DNA of 64,000 nucleotides. It comes from Methanoculleus sp. (GTDB lineage Archaea > Halobacteriota > Methanomicrobia > Methanomicrobiales > Methanoculleaceae). The translations under genes were made by a program, and so were the position numbers. The notes beneath the pieces are model-generated. The model was given only the letters and a program-made list of their open reading frames with translations. It had not been told where the DNA came from and did not search any database. Numbering within the stretch: position 1 is the stretch's first letter; each line of letters starts with the position of its first letter. Of the stretch, positions 16,295-25,455 are shown in pieces. The stretch covers positions 62,001 to 126,000 of the forward strand of contig NZ_JAJGBK010000014.1 in the NCBI RefSeq assembly GCF_020696975.1, given 5' to 3'.

Positions 16295-16882
16295 TCACGC
16301 CCCCATCCGGCAGAGGTCCCGTGCCGCCCGGAGGACGTAGAGCCGCTCCCCCTCGATCGCCTGCTCGTCGACGATGAACGAGACGAACCCATGACGGGCG
16401 AAGACCTCCCGGACTTCGTCAACCCCGGTCAGGGACGAGACGAGGAGGAGGACCCTCCCGAAGGGCGCAAGCACTCTCCCCACATCCGCGATGAACCGTT
16501 CGATCACGACCCTCCCCGTCGGCCCGCCGTCGAGGGCATACTCCAGCCAGTCGTCAAGCCGCTCCTCCGGGAGGGTCGGAAGGTAGGGGGGGTTGAAGAG
16601 GATGAGGTCGAACGGGCCCGAGAGCCCCGCAAAAAGGTCGGTCCGGACCGCCGCCACGCCCCGGGCGCGGGCGCATGCCACCGCATGGGGGTTGATATCG
16701 GTCGCGAGAACCCTGGCCGCCCGGCCCATGAGCCCGGCCGCGACGTACCCGCTCCCGGTCCCGACTTCGAGCACCCGGTCGGTCGGGCGGACCTCCCGGA
16801 GCGCCGCCCGGAGGAGGAGAGCGGAGTCCTCGGCGGGGGGATAGACCTGGTCGGGGACCCCGCGGTCGCTCACCCTCAGCAC
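16295..16882 (-). CDS. HemK2-like protein (release factor) methyltransferase
   Basis: A 195-residue class I methyltransferase of the HemK2/Mtq2 type. The SAM-binding motif I is VLEVGTGSGYVAAGL, followed by ATDINPHAV. The catalytic motif FNPPYLPT is the NPPY that binds the target glutamine. Archaeal and eukaryotic members methylate the GGQ glutamine of release factor aRF1 with Trm112 as partner. The probable start is a GTG, with the first codons overlapping the upstream ksgA stop by 7 bp. It is the last gene of the long translation operon running from 26.9 kb. Confidence 0.85.
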   Translation of the reverse strand: MLRVSDRGVPDQVYPPAEDSALLLRAALREVRPTDRVLEVGTGSGYVAAGLMGRAARVLATDINPHAVACARARGVAAVRTDLFAGLSGPFDLILFNPPYLPTLPEERLDDWLEYALDGGPTGRVVIERFIADVGRVLAPFGRVLLLVSSLTGVDEVREVFARHGFVSFIVDEQAIEGERLYVLRAARDLCRMGA

Positions 16883-17649
16883 CCGCTCATCCGGTTTGCT
16901 ATCAGTGCGAACTCCTCAAGCGTCAGGTCCTCGGGCCGCCGCTGCAGGAGGTCGTCGGGGAGACCCGCGATCGTCCGCTCGAGGGTTTCCGGTGGAAAAG
17001 TGTCCTTACCGCTCCGGAGCCCCTTCCGGACGGTCTTACGCCGGTGGGAGAAGAGGACCCGGACCACACCGGCGTAGACCCGCCGGTCAGCGATCGGGTG
17101 CGGCGGCTCGTGGGGGGTGAGCCGGACCACCCAGGAGCGGACCTGCGGTTTCGGGCGGAAGGAGGAGGGGGAGAGATCCAGCAGGGGTTTCACGGAGGCG
17201 TAGGTCTGCACCATCACCGAGAGCCGGCCGACGTTCGACGTCCCCGGCGGCGCGATCATCCGCTGGGCAAACTCCTTCTGGTACATCAGAACGGCCACCT
17301 CAAACCCGATCTCAAGCAGCCGGAACGTGATCTTTGAAGAGACAGAGTACGGGAGGTTTGCGACGACGATATCGAACGGCGGGAGGTCCACCTTCTTTGC
17401 GTCACCAAAAACAATCTCAAGGCGACCATCGGCGATCTCGTCGGCAAACGTGATCTCGAGTTCCTCCACAAGAGCAGGATCGATCTCCACCGCAATCACG
17501 TTCGCGCCGCGGTCAAGGAGGGCGCGGGTGAGGACCCCTTCACCGGGTCCAATCTCGAGCACCCTCCGGCCCGAAACGTCGACAAAACCGGCAATCTTCT
17601 CGACGGCCCTCTGGTCGACGAGGAAATGTTGGTCCCGCGGAGCACTCAT
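16876..17649 (-). CDS. ksgA: 16S rRNA dimethyladenosine transferase KsgA/Dim1
   Basis: A 257-residue SAM-dependent rRNA methyltransferase. It opens DQHFLVDQRAVEKI, then has VLEIGPGEGVLTRALLDRG as motif I and the catalytic NLPYSVSSKI (NLPY, binding the adenine). It dimethylates two adjacent adenines near the 3' end of 16S rRNA during small-subunit assembly. It starts 4 bp inside the DUF655 gene and overlaps hemK2 downstream. The KsgA-HemK2 pair is a common euryarchaeal arrangement. Confidence 0.93.
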   Translation of the reverse strand: MSAPRDQHFLVDQRAVEKIAGFVDVSGRRVLEIGPGEGVLTRALLDRGANVIAVEIDPALVEELEITFADEIADGRLEIVFGDAKKVDLPPFDIVVANLPYSVSSKITFRLLEIGFEVAVLMYQKEFAQRMIAPPGTSNVGRLSVMVQTYASVKPLLDLSPSSFRPKPQVRSWVVRLTPHEPPHPIADRRVYAGVVRVLFSHRRKTVRKGLRSGKDTFPPETLERTIAGLPDDLLQRRPEDLTLEEFALIANRMSGC

Positions 17650-18209
17650 TTCGATGTGAAGATATGGTACTTCTCATCCGGATCCTCGATCTCGTGCAGG
17701 ATCCGGTTGATGATCATCCTATCCGGGTGAGGGAGCGACTTAATCCGCGCGGAGATATCGGCGAAGGTCTCGAACGGCTTCTTCTCCCGCTGCTGGATCA
17801 CCTCCCACATCAGTTTCTTCCCGATGCCGGGAAGCAGGTGCAGCATGTGGAACTTCGGCGTGATTGGGACGGACTTGTTGAAGAAGTCGACGAACCGCGC
17901 CTCATTCTCGCGGACGATCTGCTCGACCACAAACGGCAGTTCCAGTTTCGCCGTCGCCGTCAGGTCCTCGTAGCTGATCCGCCGCTTGACGCGCTCGATC
18001 TGCTTTCGTTCCGCATCACCGATGTAGACCCGGTCGTAGAGCTGGATATCCGCACCAGCCTTCGGGACGAGCTCGAGCAGTTTGAACTGGTCCATGCCGA
18101 CGGCCTGGACAACCGGTTCACGCCTGTAGGCCGGACGCTGGTCGCTCGCGTACCCCATGGGGAGAACATCGAGGACTACCGCGTTCTCCTCTTTCCTTTC
18201 GGTCTTCAT
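17646..18209 (-). CDS. DUF655 family RNA-binding protein
   Basis: A 187-residue archaeal protein of the DUF655 family. The N-terminal part (VVLDVLPMGYASDQRP, LLELVPKAGADIQLYDRVYIG) forms a small beta-rich OB/S1-like region. The C-terminal half has LLPGIGKKLMWEVIQQREKKPFETFADI, a helix-hairpin-helix signature. I start at the ATG at 18207-18209, six bases after GGGGTGGTG. It lies directly between ksgA and rpoF, as in many archaea. The biochemical role is not established; nucleic-acid binding is inferred. Confidence 0.85.
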   Translation of the reverse strand: MKTERKEENAVVLDVLPMGYASDQRPAYRREPVVQAVGMDQFKLLELVPKAGADIQLYDRVYIGDAERKQIERVKRRISYEDLTATAKLELPFVVEQIVRENEARFVDFFNKSVPITPKFHMLHLLPGIGKKLMWEVIQQREKKPFETFADISARIKSLPHPDRMIINRILHEIEDPDEKYHIFTSK

Positions 18210-18226
18210 TGACACCACCCCTTCAA

Positions 18227-18577
18227 TCAGAAGTGAGTCATTACCAGGTCAAGGATCTCGTCGAGCTCTTCCGTTGTAAGATTGAACCGTTCTTTGGCGT
18301 AGATTGCACGGAGTTCGTCCCGGGTCCGCGGCATCAGGTTTGCGATGCGGTAGGCGATATCCTCCTTCATCTTCTCGAGCTTCATGAGCTCGTCGACGAG
18401 GTCGCGGGCCTTCTCGGCTGACGTTTTTGCGAGGTGATTGGCATGCTCGATGCTCTTGCGGAGCTCGTAGGACATCTCATCTCCGGATTCGAGCCGGGCT
18501 GCCTCCACGGAAAGAAGTGTTTCACGCAATTCGGGGAGTAGCATCCGCTCTTCGCTGACGATTCGTTTTACCTTCAT
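18227..18577 (-). CDS. rpoF: RNA polymerase subunit F (Rpb4 homologue)
   Basis: A 116-residue protein. MKVKRIVSEERMLLPELRETL and the C-terminal LTTEELDEILDLVMTHF match archaeal RpoF, the Rpb4 counterpart that pairs with RpoE (Rpb7) in the polymerase stalk. The C-terminal helices form an HRDC-like fold. I use the ATG at 18575-18577. It sits between L21e and DUF655, a conserved euryarchaeal neighbourhood. Confidence 0.92.
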   Translation of the reverse strand: MKVKRIVSEERMLLPELRETLLSVEAARLESGDEMSYELRKSIEHANHLAKTSAEKARDLVDELMKLEKMKEDIAYRIANLMPRTRDELRAIYAKERFNLTTEELDEILDLVMTHF

Positions 18578-18598
18578 GCCAATCACTACTGTTGAGGA

Positions 18599-18892
18599 TT
18601 ATACCTTCTGCGCTTTTAGATGTTGCGGTCTCGCAATCACCTGTTTCATCGAATCTCCATCCCTGATTTCGAGCAGCCATGCGCGTCCGCGCTGTCCGAT
18701 GACCGTGCCGGTCTTCCCGTGGAATCTCCGGTGGGGCATGCCCTTCTGGACACTCGGCTCGACGACGACATGCACTTTCTGCCCGATCTCGAACTCCTGA
18801 ATCACCGAGGTGACCGGGGGGATACCGCGTTTTCGGAGGTCCTTCTTGAACTTATACCGCGTCTTCTTGCGTGGTCCATTGTGATGTGCCAT
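18599..18892 (-). CDS. rpl21e: 50S ribosomal protein L21e
   Basis: A 97-residue basic protein. The start MAHHNGPRKKTRYKF, the central IGQKVHVVVEPSVQKGMPH, and RFHGKTGTVIGQRGRAWLLEI are characteristic of archaeal and eukaryotic L21e. It follows pus10 by 2 bp and precedes rpoF. It is absent from bacteria. Confidence 0.97.
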   Translation of the reverse strand: MAHHNGPRKKTRYKFKKDLRKRGIPPVTSVIQEFEIGQKVHVVVEPSVQKGMPHRRFHGKTGTVIGQRGRAWLLEIRDGDSMKQVIARPQHLKAQKV

Positions 18893-18894
18893 GA

Positions 18895-20133
18895 TTACTC
18901 ACCATACTCGTTTGCTGTTTTGACCAGCATCACATCGAGGCTGACAACATTTGCGGTGCGCCCCAGGATCTGGGCAAGGCTGGGCTGGGTTCTGCCGCTG
19001 TCACCCGATACCAGTTCCTTGATGTAGAGGCCCGCTTCACCGACGACTTCGACCCAGTATCTGTCGTCTTGCCTGCCTGTACACTGGATATCGAGGACCT
19101 GCCGTTCCCGAACTTTATCTGCCCGTCGGTGTGACACCCGCTGGGGGGTGCGCTGTCGTATCGTTACACCTTTTAACTGATCGAGGGCCGCCCTGAGTTC
19201 ATCTGGGGCTACAGGACCGTCGATCTCGACCAGGATCCTGTATTTTTTATGCGCCTTGTCGGACTTAAGGCTTTGCACCGTCTTCCGATCAGCCCATCCG
19301 GTCAGGTGGACCGCCACCCGCCCTTCTGCGCTCCGGTTGATCTCTTCCTCAAGCGCCGCGAGGTCCACCGAGCGTTTCCTCGGCTCCTCGACCTCCATTA
19401 CGAAGGGGCGGCCCGACCCGAGCATCCGGGCGTCGATATCCTCCCGGCCGGCGCCGTGCAGGACGGCGTTCTCCGCGTCGAAGGCCTCGATCACCGGCCG
19501 GCCGATCAGTTCCTCGACGGAATCGACGTACTGTTTGCCGGTGAAGTTGCACTTCTCGCACCCGGCTCCGCGGCACGCCCGGCAGTCCCAGTGGGTCTGC
19601 GGGATGCCCCGCTCGTACTTCAGGTACCGGCCGAAGAAGAAGACCGGGTTGACCTGCACCTCGACCGAGTCTTCTGCAAGGTCGAGGATCGCCACGATGT
19701 CGGGTCGTTTCAGGTCGGCCGTCTTCCCGGTGAGGGCCGAGACGGCCTTCCCCACCTCCCGGTTCATCTCCGCCTTCATCGGTTCGGGGTCGCGGAGGGA
19801 GAGATCGCTCCAGACCATCTCCTCGCTCTCCGCCACAAGCGGCGGCACCTTCGTCCCGACGAGAAACGTATCAAACTCGATGCCGGCCAGGGTCTCGACG
19901 ACCCTCGCAGCCCAGACATCGGTCCGGGAGAGTTCGCCGCCGCAGATCCAGCAGGATCCCGGGTCCGCTTCATGGTGCGGCACGTTAGCCGCGATCTCGC
20001 GCGTGATCCGCAGAGCCCTGCCCCGTTCCTCGTTCGTCAGTCCAAACGACCGCTTGCCGAAGAACCGCCCGAGGCAGTGGTTGCAGGTCTCGCCATACAC
20101 AAGAATTGCTTCTACCTCTTCGATGATATCCAT
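18895..20133 (-). CDS. pus10: tRNA pseudouridine synthase Pus10
   Basis: A 412-residue archaeal Pus10, which makes pseudouridine at tRNA position 54 (and 55). The N-terminal accessory region binds zinc: C-x2-C in YGETCNHCLG and CWICGG. A further CRACRGAGCEKC cluster lies in mid-protein. The catalytic aspartate is in the GREDIDARMLGSGRPF block. The downstream VSHRRADKVRER also fits the family. It overlaps trmY by one base upstream and precedes L21e. With TrmY this gives a two-step modification of position 54. Confidence 0.93.
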   Translation of the reverse strand: MDIIEEVEAILVYGETCNHCLGRFFGKRSFGLTNEERGRALRITREIAANVPHHEADPGSCWICGGELSRTDVWAARVVETLAGIEFDTFLVGTKVPPLVAESEEMVWSDLSLRDPEPMKAEMNREVGKAVSALTGKTADLKRPDIVAILDLAEDSVEVQVNPVFFFGRYLKYERGIPQTHWDCRACRGAGCEKCNFTGKQYVDSVEELIGRPVIEAFDAENAVLHGAGREDIDARMLGSGRPFVMEVEEPRKRSVDLAALEEEINRSAEGRVAVHLTGWADRKTVQSLKSDKAHKKYRILVEIDGPVAPDELRAALDQLKGVTIRQRTPQRVSHRRADKVRERQVLDIQCTGRQDDRYWVEVVGEAGLYIKELVSGDSGRTQPSLAQILGRTANVVSLDVMLVKTANEYGE

Positions 20134-20702
20134 CAGGATTCCCTCCGGTCCATCTCGTTTAAGAGGACGGTGATAGTGTGATCGGCATGCAGCGACCGCG
20201 GCCCCACCGAGTAGCGGGAGTAGCCCTCGATGAGCGCCAGTTCCTCTGCGGTGAAGTTGTGGTGATCGGAGAGGAGGTAGGCCTCCGGGAGCGCCGGTGC
20301 GGTCCTGATATCCTCCCCCGCCTCGTCAAGAACGGCAAACGGGATCTCGGCGAGCAGCCGGGACAGCCCCCCGCGCCGGACGTAGACGCCCGGCGTCGAC
20401 TCCCGAAACTCGTCGCCGCAGGGGATCGAGAGCGCCTTCTTGATCAGGGCGGCGCTGCTTCGCTCGTCCGGCGAGAGGTAACGGACCTCACTACCCCGGA
20501 AGAGGACGGTCTTCTCGGGCCCGGGCTCTCCGCAGAGGATGAGGTAACACTCGACGTCGCGCCGGAGATCGTGCGAGAGGAAGAACGAGGAGTTGACACA
20601 GCGGCAGAGGACGTCCATCCTCCCGCCGCTGCCTGCAAGATCGTTGAGGCTGAAGGTGCCGCTCGTCGCGGCAAGGTGGCCCACGATGGCAAACCGCTTC
20701 AT
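20133..20702 (-). CDS. trmY: tRNA (pseudouridine54-N1)-methyltransferase TrmY
   Basis: A 189-residue SPOUT-family methyltransferase. MKRFAIVGHLAATSGTFSLNDL is the TrmY N-terminus, and the SAM-binding trefoil knot appears as AYLLSDHHNFTAEEL and YSVGPRSLHADHTITVLLNE. It methylates N1 of pseudouridine 54 in tRNA, the product of Pus10, which is encoded by the next overlapping gene. The stop codon abuts the SRP54 start. Confidence 0.92.
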   Translation of the reverse strand: MKRFAIVGHLAATSGTFSLNDLAGSGGRMDVLCRCVNSSFFLSHDLRRDVECYLILCGEPGPEKTVLFRGSEVRYLSPDERSSAALIKKALSIPCGDEFRESTPGVYVRRGGLSRLLAEIPFAVLDEAGEDIRTAPALPEAYLLSDHHNFTAEELALIEGYSRYSVGPRSLHADHTITVLLNEMDRRES

Positions 20703-22031
20703 CTACTGGGTCCTGCCGAACTTCTTCATCATGCGCTGCATGTTGAACTTGCCGCCGCCCATGCCCCGCATGCCCTTCAAGGCCCGCTGCATGATCTTGT
20801 AGTACTTGATGAGGTCCCGAACTTCGTCGGGGGACACACCGGCACCCCGGGCGATCCGCTGGACCCGGGAACCCCCGATGATCGAGGGGTCGTCGAGTTC
20901 CGGGGGTGTCATCGAGTCCATGATCACCTTGTAGCGCTGCATCTTGGTGCTGGTGATGTCATAGGCGTCGTCGGGGATCTGCATGCCCCCGAGGGGAAGC
21001 ATGCTCATGATCTGCTTTAAGGGGCCCATCTTGTTCACCGCTTCGAGCTGCTTGTACATATCCCGGAGCGTGAACTTCCCCTTGAGCATGGCGTTGACAT
21101 CGATATCCTCGGCCGAGACCGCCTCCTCCGCCCGCTCGACGAGGGCTTTTAAATCGCCCATCCCGAGCAGCCGGGAGATGAATCCGTCCGGGTCGAACCG
21201 TTCCAGGTCCTCGATCGTCTCGCCGCTCCCGATGAAGACGATGCCGCTCTGCGTCTCGGAGACTGCCGAGAGCGCACCGCCGCCTTTTGCCGTGCCGTCC
21301 ATCTTGGTGACCAGGACACCGTCGATCCCGATCGCCGCGTGGAACCGGCGGGCCTGCTCGCTCGCCTGCTGGCCGAGCGCCGCGTCGATCACGAGCCAGC
21401 GGTGGTCGGCATGCGAGATCTCGTTGATGTTGATGATCTCCTCGATCAGGTTCTCCTCAAGGGCGTGTCGCCCCTGGGTATCGATGATGATGACCTCGTA
21501 CTGCTTGCGGAACCTGGGGAGACCCTCCCGGACGATCTTGAGCGCGTCGGGCTCGTTCGGGTCCCCGTAGCAGGGAACACCGATCCGGTCGCAGAGCGTC
21601 TTTAGCTGGTCGTAGGCACCCGGCCGGAACGTATCGGCGCAGATCACCCCGACCCGCAGCCCCTTGCGCTGGAAGTAGCGGGCGAGTTTTGCGGTCGTCG
21701 TCGTCTTTCCGCTCCCCTGCAGCCCTGCCATCAGGATCGTCTGGGGTCCGAGCGCCACCTCACCGGGTTTGCCCATCAGCCGGACGAGTTCCTGGTAGAC
21801 AATCCGCAGAACGTGCTCGCGGACACCCATCCCTTTCGGGGGCTCCTCCTCGAGGGCACGCTGCTTGATCGCCTGGGAGAGTTGCATCACGAGTTTGACG
21901 TTGACGTCGGCGGAGAGGAGCGCCCGTTGCAGGTCGCGCACCAGTTCGTCGACCGCAGCCCGGTCGATCACCGTCTTGCCGGCGAGTTTCTTGACCGCGT
22001 CCTTCAAGGACGCACCGAGGTTATCGAGCAT
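20703..22031 (-). CDS. srp54: Signal recognition particle GTPase SRP54
   Basis: A 442-residue SRP54 with N, G and M domains in order. The P-loop is [26 protein letters not shown] is the specificity motif. The M domain carries [15 protein letters not shown] and the RNA-binding [11 protein letters not shown] region. The G3 motif, normally DTAGR, reads D184-T-Q-G-R here. The protein binds 7S RNA and signal peptides and delivers ribosomes to FtsY, which is encoded immediately upstream with a one-base overlap. Confidence 0.96.
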   Translation of the reverse strand: MLDNLGASLKDAVKKLAGKTVIDRAAVDELVRDLQRALLSADVNVKLVMQLSQAIKQRALEEEPPKGMGVREHVLRIVYQELVRLMGKPGEVALGPQTILMAGLQGSGKTTTTAKLARYFQRKGLRVGVICADTFRPGAYDQLKTLCDRIGVPCYGDPNEPDALKIVREGLPRFRKQYEVIIIDTQGRHALEENLIEEIININEISHADHRWLVIDAALGQQASEQARRFHAAIGIDGVLVTKMDGTAKGGGALSAVSETQSGIVFIGSGETIEDLERFDPDGFISRLLGMGDLKALVERAEEAVSAEDIDVNAMLKGKFTLRDMYKQLEAVNKMGPLKQIMSMLPLGGMQIPDDAYDITSTKMQRYKVIMDSMTPPELDDPSIIGGSRVQRIARGAGVSPDEVRDLIKYYKIMQRALKGMRGMGGGKFNMQRMMKKFGRTQ

Positions 22032-23110
22032 CAGGCCTCACCACCGAGGAGTTCGTCGACCACGAGCCGGGGGGAGAACGGCATGATGTCGTCATACCCC
22101 TGGCCGGTCCCGAGGAAGAGGATCGGCTTTCCGACGGTATGCGCAACCGATATCGCCGCGCCGCCCTTGGGATCCATATCCGCCTTCGTCAGGACGACCG
22201 CATCGGTGCCGACGGCCTTGTTGAACTCGTCGGCACGGATGACCGCGTCGTTGCCCGCAACCGCCTCGTCGACGTAGACGACAAGGTCGGGCTTCATGAC
22301 CCGCCGGATCTTCTCGAGCTGGCTCATGAGGTTGGCCCGGTTGTGGAACCGGCCGGCCGTATCGGCAAGGACGACATCGATCCCGTGCGCCTTCGCGTAC
22401 TGGACCGTGTCAAAGAGGACTGCGGAAGGGTCGGCGCCGGCCTGGTGCTGGATCGTCTTGATGCCGAGACGGTCCGCATGGGTCCGGATCTGCTCGATTG
22501 CACCCGCGCGGAAGGTATCGCCCGCCCCGATCACGACCGTAAACCCGCTCTTCTGGAGATAGTGGCCGACCTTTGCGACCGTCGTCGTCTTGCCGGTCCC
22601 GTTCACGCCCGTAAAGAGGATCTTCACGGGCCGCTCGTGCTCGCGGATATACTCTGAGAGGTCGAGGCCGTCACCCAGCACGCCGCAGAGCGCCGACCGC
22701 AGGGTGGAGGCGACCAGGTCGTCGACCGAGGCACCGATCTTCCTGTGCCGGCCGACAAGGTCGCTCCTCATACGGGCGATGATCTCGTCCGTGACCGGGA
22801 GTGCGACGTCGCTCTCGAGAAGGACCATCTCGAGCTCAAAGAGCGGCTCCTCGATATCCTTCTCCTGGAGGAGGACCTCCCGCTCCCGGACAAGGACTTT
22901 TAACCTGTTGAAAAAGGTGGGCTCCACCCGCTCCTCCGGCGTCTCCTCCACGGGGGCCGGGGGTTCGGGTGCCGCCAGAGGAGCAGGCTCCGCAGCCTCT
23001 GCTAGGAGAGGCTGCTCGGCCGCTGCCGGTTCGGGGCCGGCGACCTCCTCGATATTCGAGGCAAATTTGGTCCTGATATTCTGAAGTTTTTTCTTTAAGG
23101 AATCAAACAT
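22031..23110 (-). CDS. ftsY: SRP receptor FtsY
   Basis: A 359-residue SRP receptor GTPase. An acidic, Ala/Pro/Glu-rich N-terminal A domain (about residues 18-65) precedes the NG domain. The G1 motif is [15 protein letters not shown]3 is [14 protein letters not shown] (intact), and [12 protein letters not shown] is the guanine-specificity region. It docks SRP-ribosome complexes at the membrane. I start at the ATG at 23108-23110, directly after the prefoldin alpha stop, since an ATG two codons earlier would overlap it. It is a partner of the SRP54 gene next to it. Confidence 0.95.
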   Translation of the reverse strand: MFDSLKKKLQNIRTKFASNIEEVAGPEPAAAEQPLLAEAAEPAPLAAPEPPAPVEETPEERVEPTFFNRLKVLVREREVLLQEKDIEEPLFELEMVLLESDVALPVTDEIIARMRSDLVGRHRKIGASVDDLVASTLRSALCGVLGDGLDLSEYIREHERPVKILFTGVNGTGKTTTVAKVGHYLQKSGFTVVIGAGDTFRAGAIEQIRTHADRLGIKTIQHQAGADPSAVLFDTVQYAKAHGIDVVLADTAGRFHNRANLMSQLEKIRRVMKPDLVVYVDEAVAGNDAVIRADEFNKAVGTDAVVLTKADMDPKGGAAISVAHTVGKPILFLGTGQGYDDIMPFSPRLVVDELLGGEA

Positions 23111-23112
23111 TA

Positions 23113-23568
23113 TCAACTTCCGCTCTGGCCTGCCGGGGCCTGCCGGGCTCCCCGGTAGGCCGCCTCAAGGCGCCGGGAGATCTCCCCTGCCTGCCCCTGC
23201 AGTTGCTCGACCGAACCTGCAACTTTCTTCCCGAGCGCCTCAAGTTCGGTTATCCGATCCCCGAGATACTCAACCGCATCAGTGGTGGCCCGCTCGACAG
23301 AGATGTCGGCCCCGACATTCACGAGGACATGCCCGGCGTCAAGCACCTTCACCCGGAGGAGAGCGCCGCCCCCGATGGGGAGAAGAACAGTGCTGTCCCC
23401 GTTCTCCTGGAGCGCCCGGAGCGTCTCAATGGCGGCGGCGGCCTCAAGCCGCTGCTGCTCGATCATCGAGAGCTGCTGCGTCAGGATCTCTATCTGCTGC
23501 CCGTACTCGTTCAAGTACATCTGAAGCGTCTGTATCTCGCGAGGATCTGCCTGGTCCACGTCATTCAC
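23113..23568 (-). CDS. pfdA: Prefoldin alpha subunit
   Basis: A 151-residue protein with the prefoldin alpha layout. An N-terminal coiled coil (EIQTLQMYLNEYGQQIEILTQQL...) and a C-terminal coiled coil (DRITELEALGKKVAGSVEQLQ) flank a central beta-hairpin segment (VLLPIGGGALLRVKVL, HVLVNVGADISVE). It forms the hexameric ATP-independent chaperone with PfdB. It overlaps the LX gene by 8 bp upstream and leads into ftsY. Confidence 0.93.
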   Translation of the reverse strand: MNDVDQADPREIQTLQMYLNEYGQQIEILTQQLSMIEQQRLEAAAAIETLRALQENGDSTVLLPIGGGALLRVKVLDAGHVLVNVGADISVERATTDAVEYLGDRITELEALGKKVAGSVEQLQGQAGEISRRLEAAYRGARQAPAGQSGS

Positions 23569-23752
23569 CAGCTACTACGTTAACCGACTCGATGGTGATA
23601 TAACTTCTCTTCAGGCGGTGTTTGCTCCCGATCTCAGTGAAAACCCTCTCTCTTGCCTGGTTCTCATTCGGGGCCCCGATGACCTTGCGGTACGGTTTCC
23701 ACTCGTTGTTGATCTTGCACGCGCCCACAACTTCAAACGTCTGGTTCTCCAT
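23561..23752 (-). CDS. rplX: 50S ribosomal protein L18Ae / LX
   Basis: A 63-residue protein starting MENQTFEVVGACKINNEW and ending YITIESVNVVAGE. This is the short archaeal LX (L18a/L20a) protein of the large subunit. The start is the ATG at 23750-23752; the longer open frame upstream overlaps aIF6 in another frame and is not protein-like. It is in the conserved order aIF6 - LX - pfdA. Confidence 0.92.
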   Translation of the reverse strand: MENQTFEVVGACKINNEWKPYRKVIGAPNENQARERVFTEIGSKHRLKRSYITIESVNVVAGE

Positions 23753-23759
23753 GACTGAT

Positions 23760-24422
23760 TCACTCCAAAAATCCAAAGACTTCCTCAATTCGTCCGAGCT
23801 CAAACCCGGTCGTAACGGACCCTGCGATGTATCCTTTGCTGTTTGCAAGAAGCCCGGTCCCGACGAGACCGCTTCCCATGTTGACCGACCCGAGGCCGAT
23901 CGGGAGGTCGACGACCCGCTCAAGGGCGGCGATCTCCGTGTCGTTGGCTCTCGAGTGGACGAGGATCCCCTTATTCGTCGCATGTCCGGCCATACCGACG
24001 GTCTTGATGCCCCCGAGCGAGAGCCGGATCACCGGCACTCCAAGGAACGACCCGATCTCCTCGGCGACACCGATCTCCATATCGGAATGGACGGCGGCAA
24101 CGTAGTCGTTTGCGAGGATCACGTTGCCCGCTGCATTCATGGAACCCTCGAGCAGGAGGATATCACGGTAATCCTTCAGGACCGCAAGTTCCTCATCGGA
24201 AGCGAGACCGCTGACGATCAGGCCCTGGCTGTTTCCCGCAACAAGCGACCCGATGATGCTGCTCCCCTGGATAGAGGTGGTTACGATATCGACATCGAGT
24301 TCCCGCGCGAGAGCCCCGGTGAACTCCTCGGGCGCCCCGGGATACACGATCGCGATATCCTCAAAGACGCGGGCGTAAACACCGATGTTCGGATCCCCGG
24401 CGAGATCGATCGTTCCTGTCAT
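23760..24422 (-). CDS. eif6: Translation initiation factor aIF6
   Basis: A 220-residue protein of the eIF6 family, a pentein-fold factor that binds the large subunit and prevents joining. Repeated short units are visible: [83 protein letters not shown]. The family's fivefold pseudo-symmetry is consistent with these. It is placed between L31e and LX, as usual in euryarchaea. Confidence 0.95.
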   Translation of the reverse strand: MTGTIDLAGDPNIGVYARVFEDIAIVYPGAPEEFTGALARELDVDIVTTSIQGSSIIGSLVAGNSQGLIVSGLASDEELAVLKDYRDILLLEGSMNAAGNVILANDYVAAVHSDMEIGVAEEIGSFLGVPVIRLSLGGIKTVGMAGHATNKGILVHSRANDTEIAALERVVDLPIGLGSVNMGSGLVGTGLLANSKGYIAGSVTTGFELGRIEEVFGFLE

Positions 24423-24423
24423 T

Positions 24424-24687
24424 TCACTCCTCGGCGAGCTCGGCCTGGACCTGCCCGTCCTCGAACTTCATCGCGCGGACGCGAATCTTTCGCGGGGGCT
24501 TGGAATTACCGTTCTCCCAGACCTTCTCGTTGATGCTCTTATCCAGTTTGACGTCCTCGCTCTTCATGTGCCGGACGAGGAACGCCCTGATGTCCTTGAT
24601 GGCGGTGTTGCCCCGCTTCCACCGGGGTGAACGCTTCACCTCGCGGAGAGGGATGATATAGATGTGCTCTTTCAATGCCTCTGCCAT
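24424..24687 (-). CDS. rpl31e: 50S ribosomal protein L31e
   Basis: An 87-residue basic protein. [39 protein letters not shown] and the [21 protein letters not shown] block identify archaeal L31e. It is located between L39e and aIF6 with only 1-4 bp gaps, so the genes are cotranscribed. Confidence 0.96.
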   Translation of the reverse strand: MAEALKEHIYIIPLREVKRSPRWKRGNTAIKDIRAFLVRHMKSEDVKLDKSINEKVWENGNSKPPRKIRVRAMKFEDGQVQAELAEE

Positions 24688-24691
24688 GGTT

Positions 24692-24844
24692 CTACACCTT
24701 TAAGCTGCTCCGTCTCCAGTTGCGCCGCTTCGGATGCGACGCGACTGCACGGTTGGTCCTGATCATCACCCATGCCGGCACGCGGCGGTTCTGCTCGCAT
24801 GCCTTCGCCAGCCGGATCTTCCGGCCCTTCATTAACTTGCTCAT
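24692..24844 (-). CDS. rpl39e: 50S ribosomal protein L39e (50 residues)
   Basis: A very short gene easily missed by length cut-offs. The ATG at 24842-24844 opens [18 protein letters not shown], followed by [13 protein letters not shown] and [14 protein letters not shown] before TAG at 24692-24694. This matches L39e, the smallest large-subunit protein, in length (about 50 residues) and in its PxWxxxRT and HPKRRxWRRxxLK motifs. It lies in the conserved position just before L31e. Confidence 0.95.
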   Translation of the reverse strand: MSKLMKGRKIRLAKACEQNRRVPAWVMIRTNRAVASHPKRRNWRRSSLKV

Positions 24845-24864
24845 AACTCTCACTCTTATACCTT

Positions 24865-25455
24865 TCAGGTCTCCCGCATCCCGACCACCAGCGACTGCAG
24901 GTGGCGGGGAGGAAAGAGTCTCGCCGGATCGATGCCGCGATCGAGGATGGCGCTCCGGATCTCCTGCTCGTAATCACCGTTCCCGATGCTGCCCGTCTCC
25001 CCGTAACGGACCACGAGCAGCCTATCCGCGAGGCGTTCCACCTCCGGTTTCCCGTAGCCGAGGAGCGGCCGGACGTAAGAGCGGCCGGTGGTCATCTCCA
25101 GGTGCTGCACCTCGGAGCGCTCGAGCCGGGGAACCCGGTCCTCCCGGCGGGTGCCGTCGCCGACAACCGCATACTCATGCATGAGGGTCTCGACGGCCGT
25201 CCGGTGGACCATGTTGATCGCGTCGTTCGGGTAGCCGCACGAGAGTGCCAGGTCCACGGCCTCACAAAGGAGGTCTCTTCCGAGCACCCTCTTCTTGAAG
25301 GGGAGGTTTAAGGCGGCCGCTGCAGCCTGCACCGCCGGGACCTCACGGTCGGGGTCGAATACACAGGCATTCAGTTCCACGTCGTAGTCGCGCGCGAGCA
25401 TGAGCGCCGCGAGCGAACTGTCTTTCCCTCCCGAGAAGAGCATACCCGCTTTCAT
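24865..25455 (-). CDS. PP-loop ATPase (N-type ATP pyrophosphatase)
   Basis: A 196-residue protein. The N-terminal PP-loop is [14 protein letters not shown] (SGGxDS, binding ATP for adenylation). Later segments include [24 protein letters not shown] and [15 protein letters not shown]. These features are shared with the archaeal PP-loop family often annotated alpha-hydrolase or asparagine-synthase-like (DUF7411). The substrate is not known; tRNA thiolation or amide formation are typical for the superfamily. It is inside the ribosomal gene block, 20 bp before L39e and overlapping PDCD5 by one base. Confidence 0.8.
   Translation of the reverse strand: MKAGMLFSGGKDSSLAALMLARDYDVELNACVFDPDREVPAVQAAAAALNLPFKKRVLGRDLLCEAVDLALSCGYPNDAINMVHRTAVETLMHEYAVVGDGTRREDRVPRLERSEVQHLEMTTGRSYVRPLLGYGKPEVERLADRLLVVRYGETGSIGNGDYEQEIRSAILDRGIDPARLFPPRHLQSLVVGMRET

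Noticed and set aside
16595-18212. Promoters within the translation block
   Set aside because: Gaps are a few bases at most with overlapping starts and stops, so internal TATA-like words there are more likely chance.
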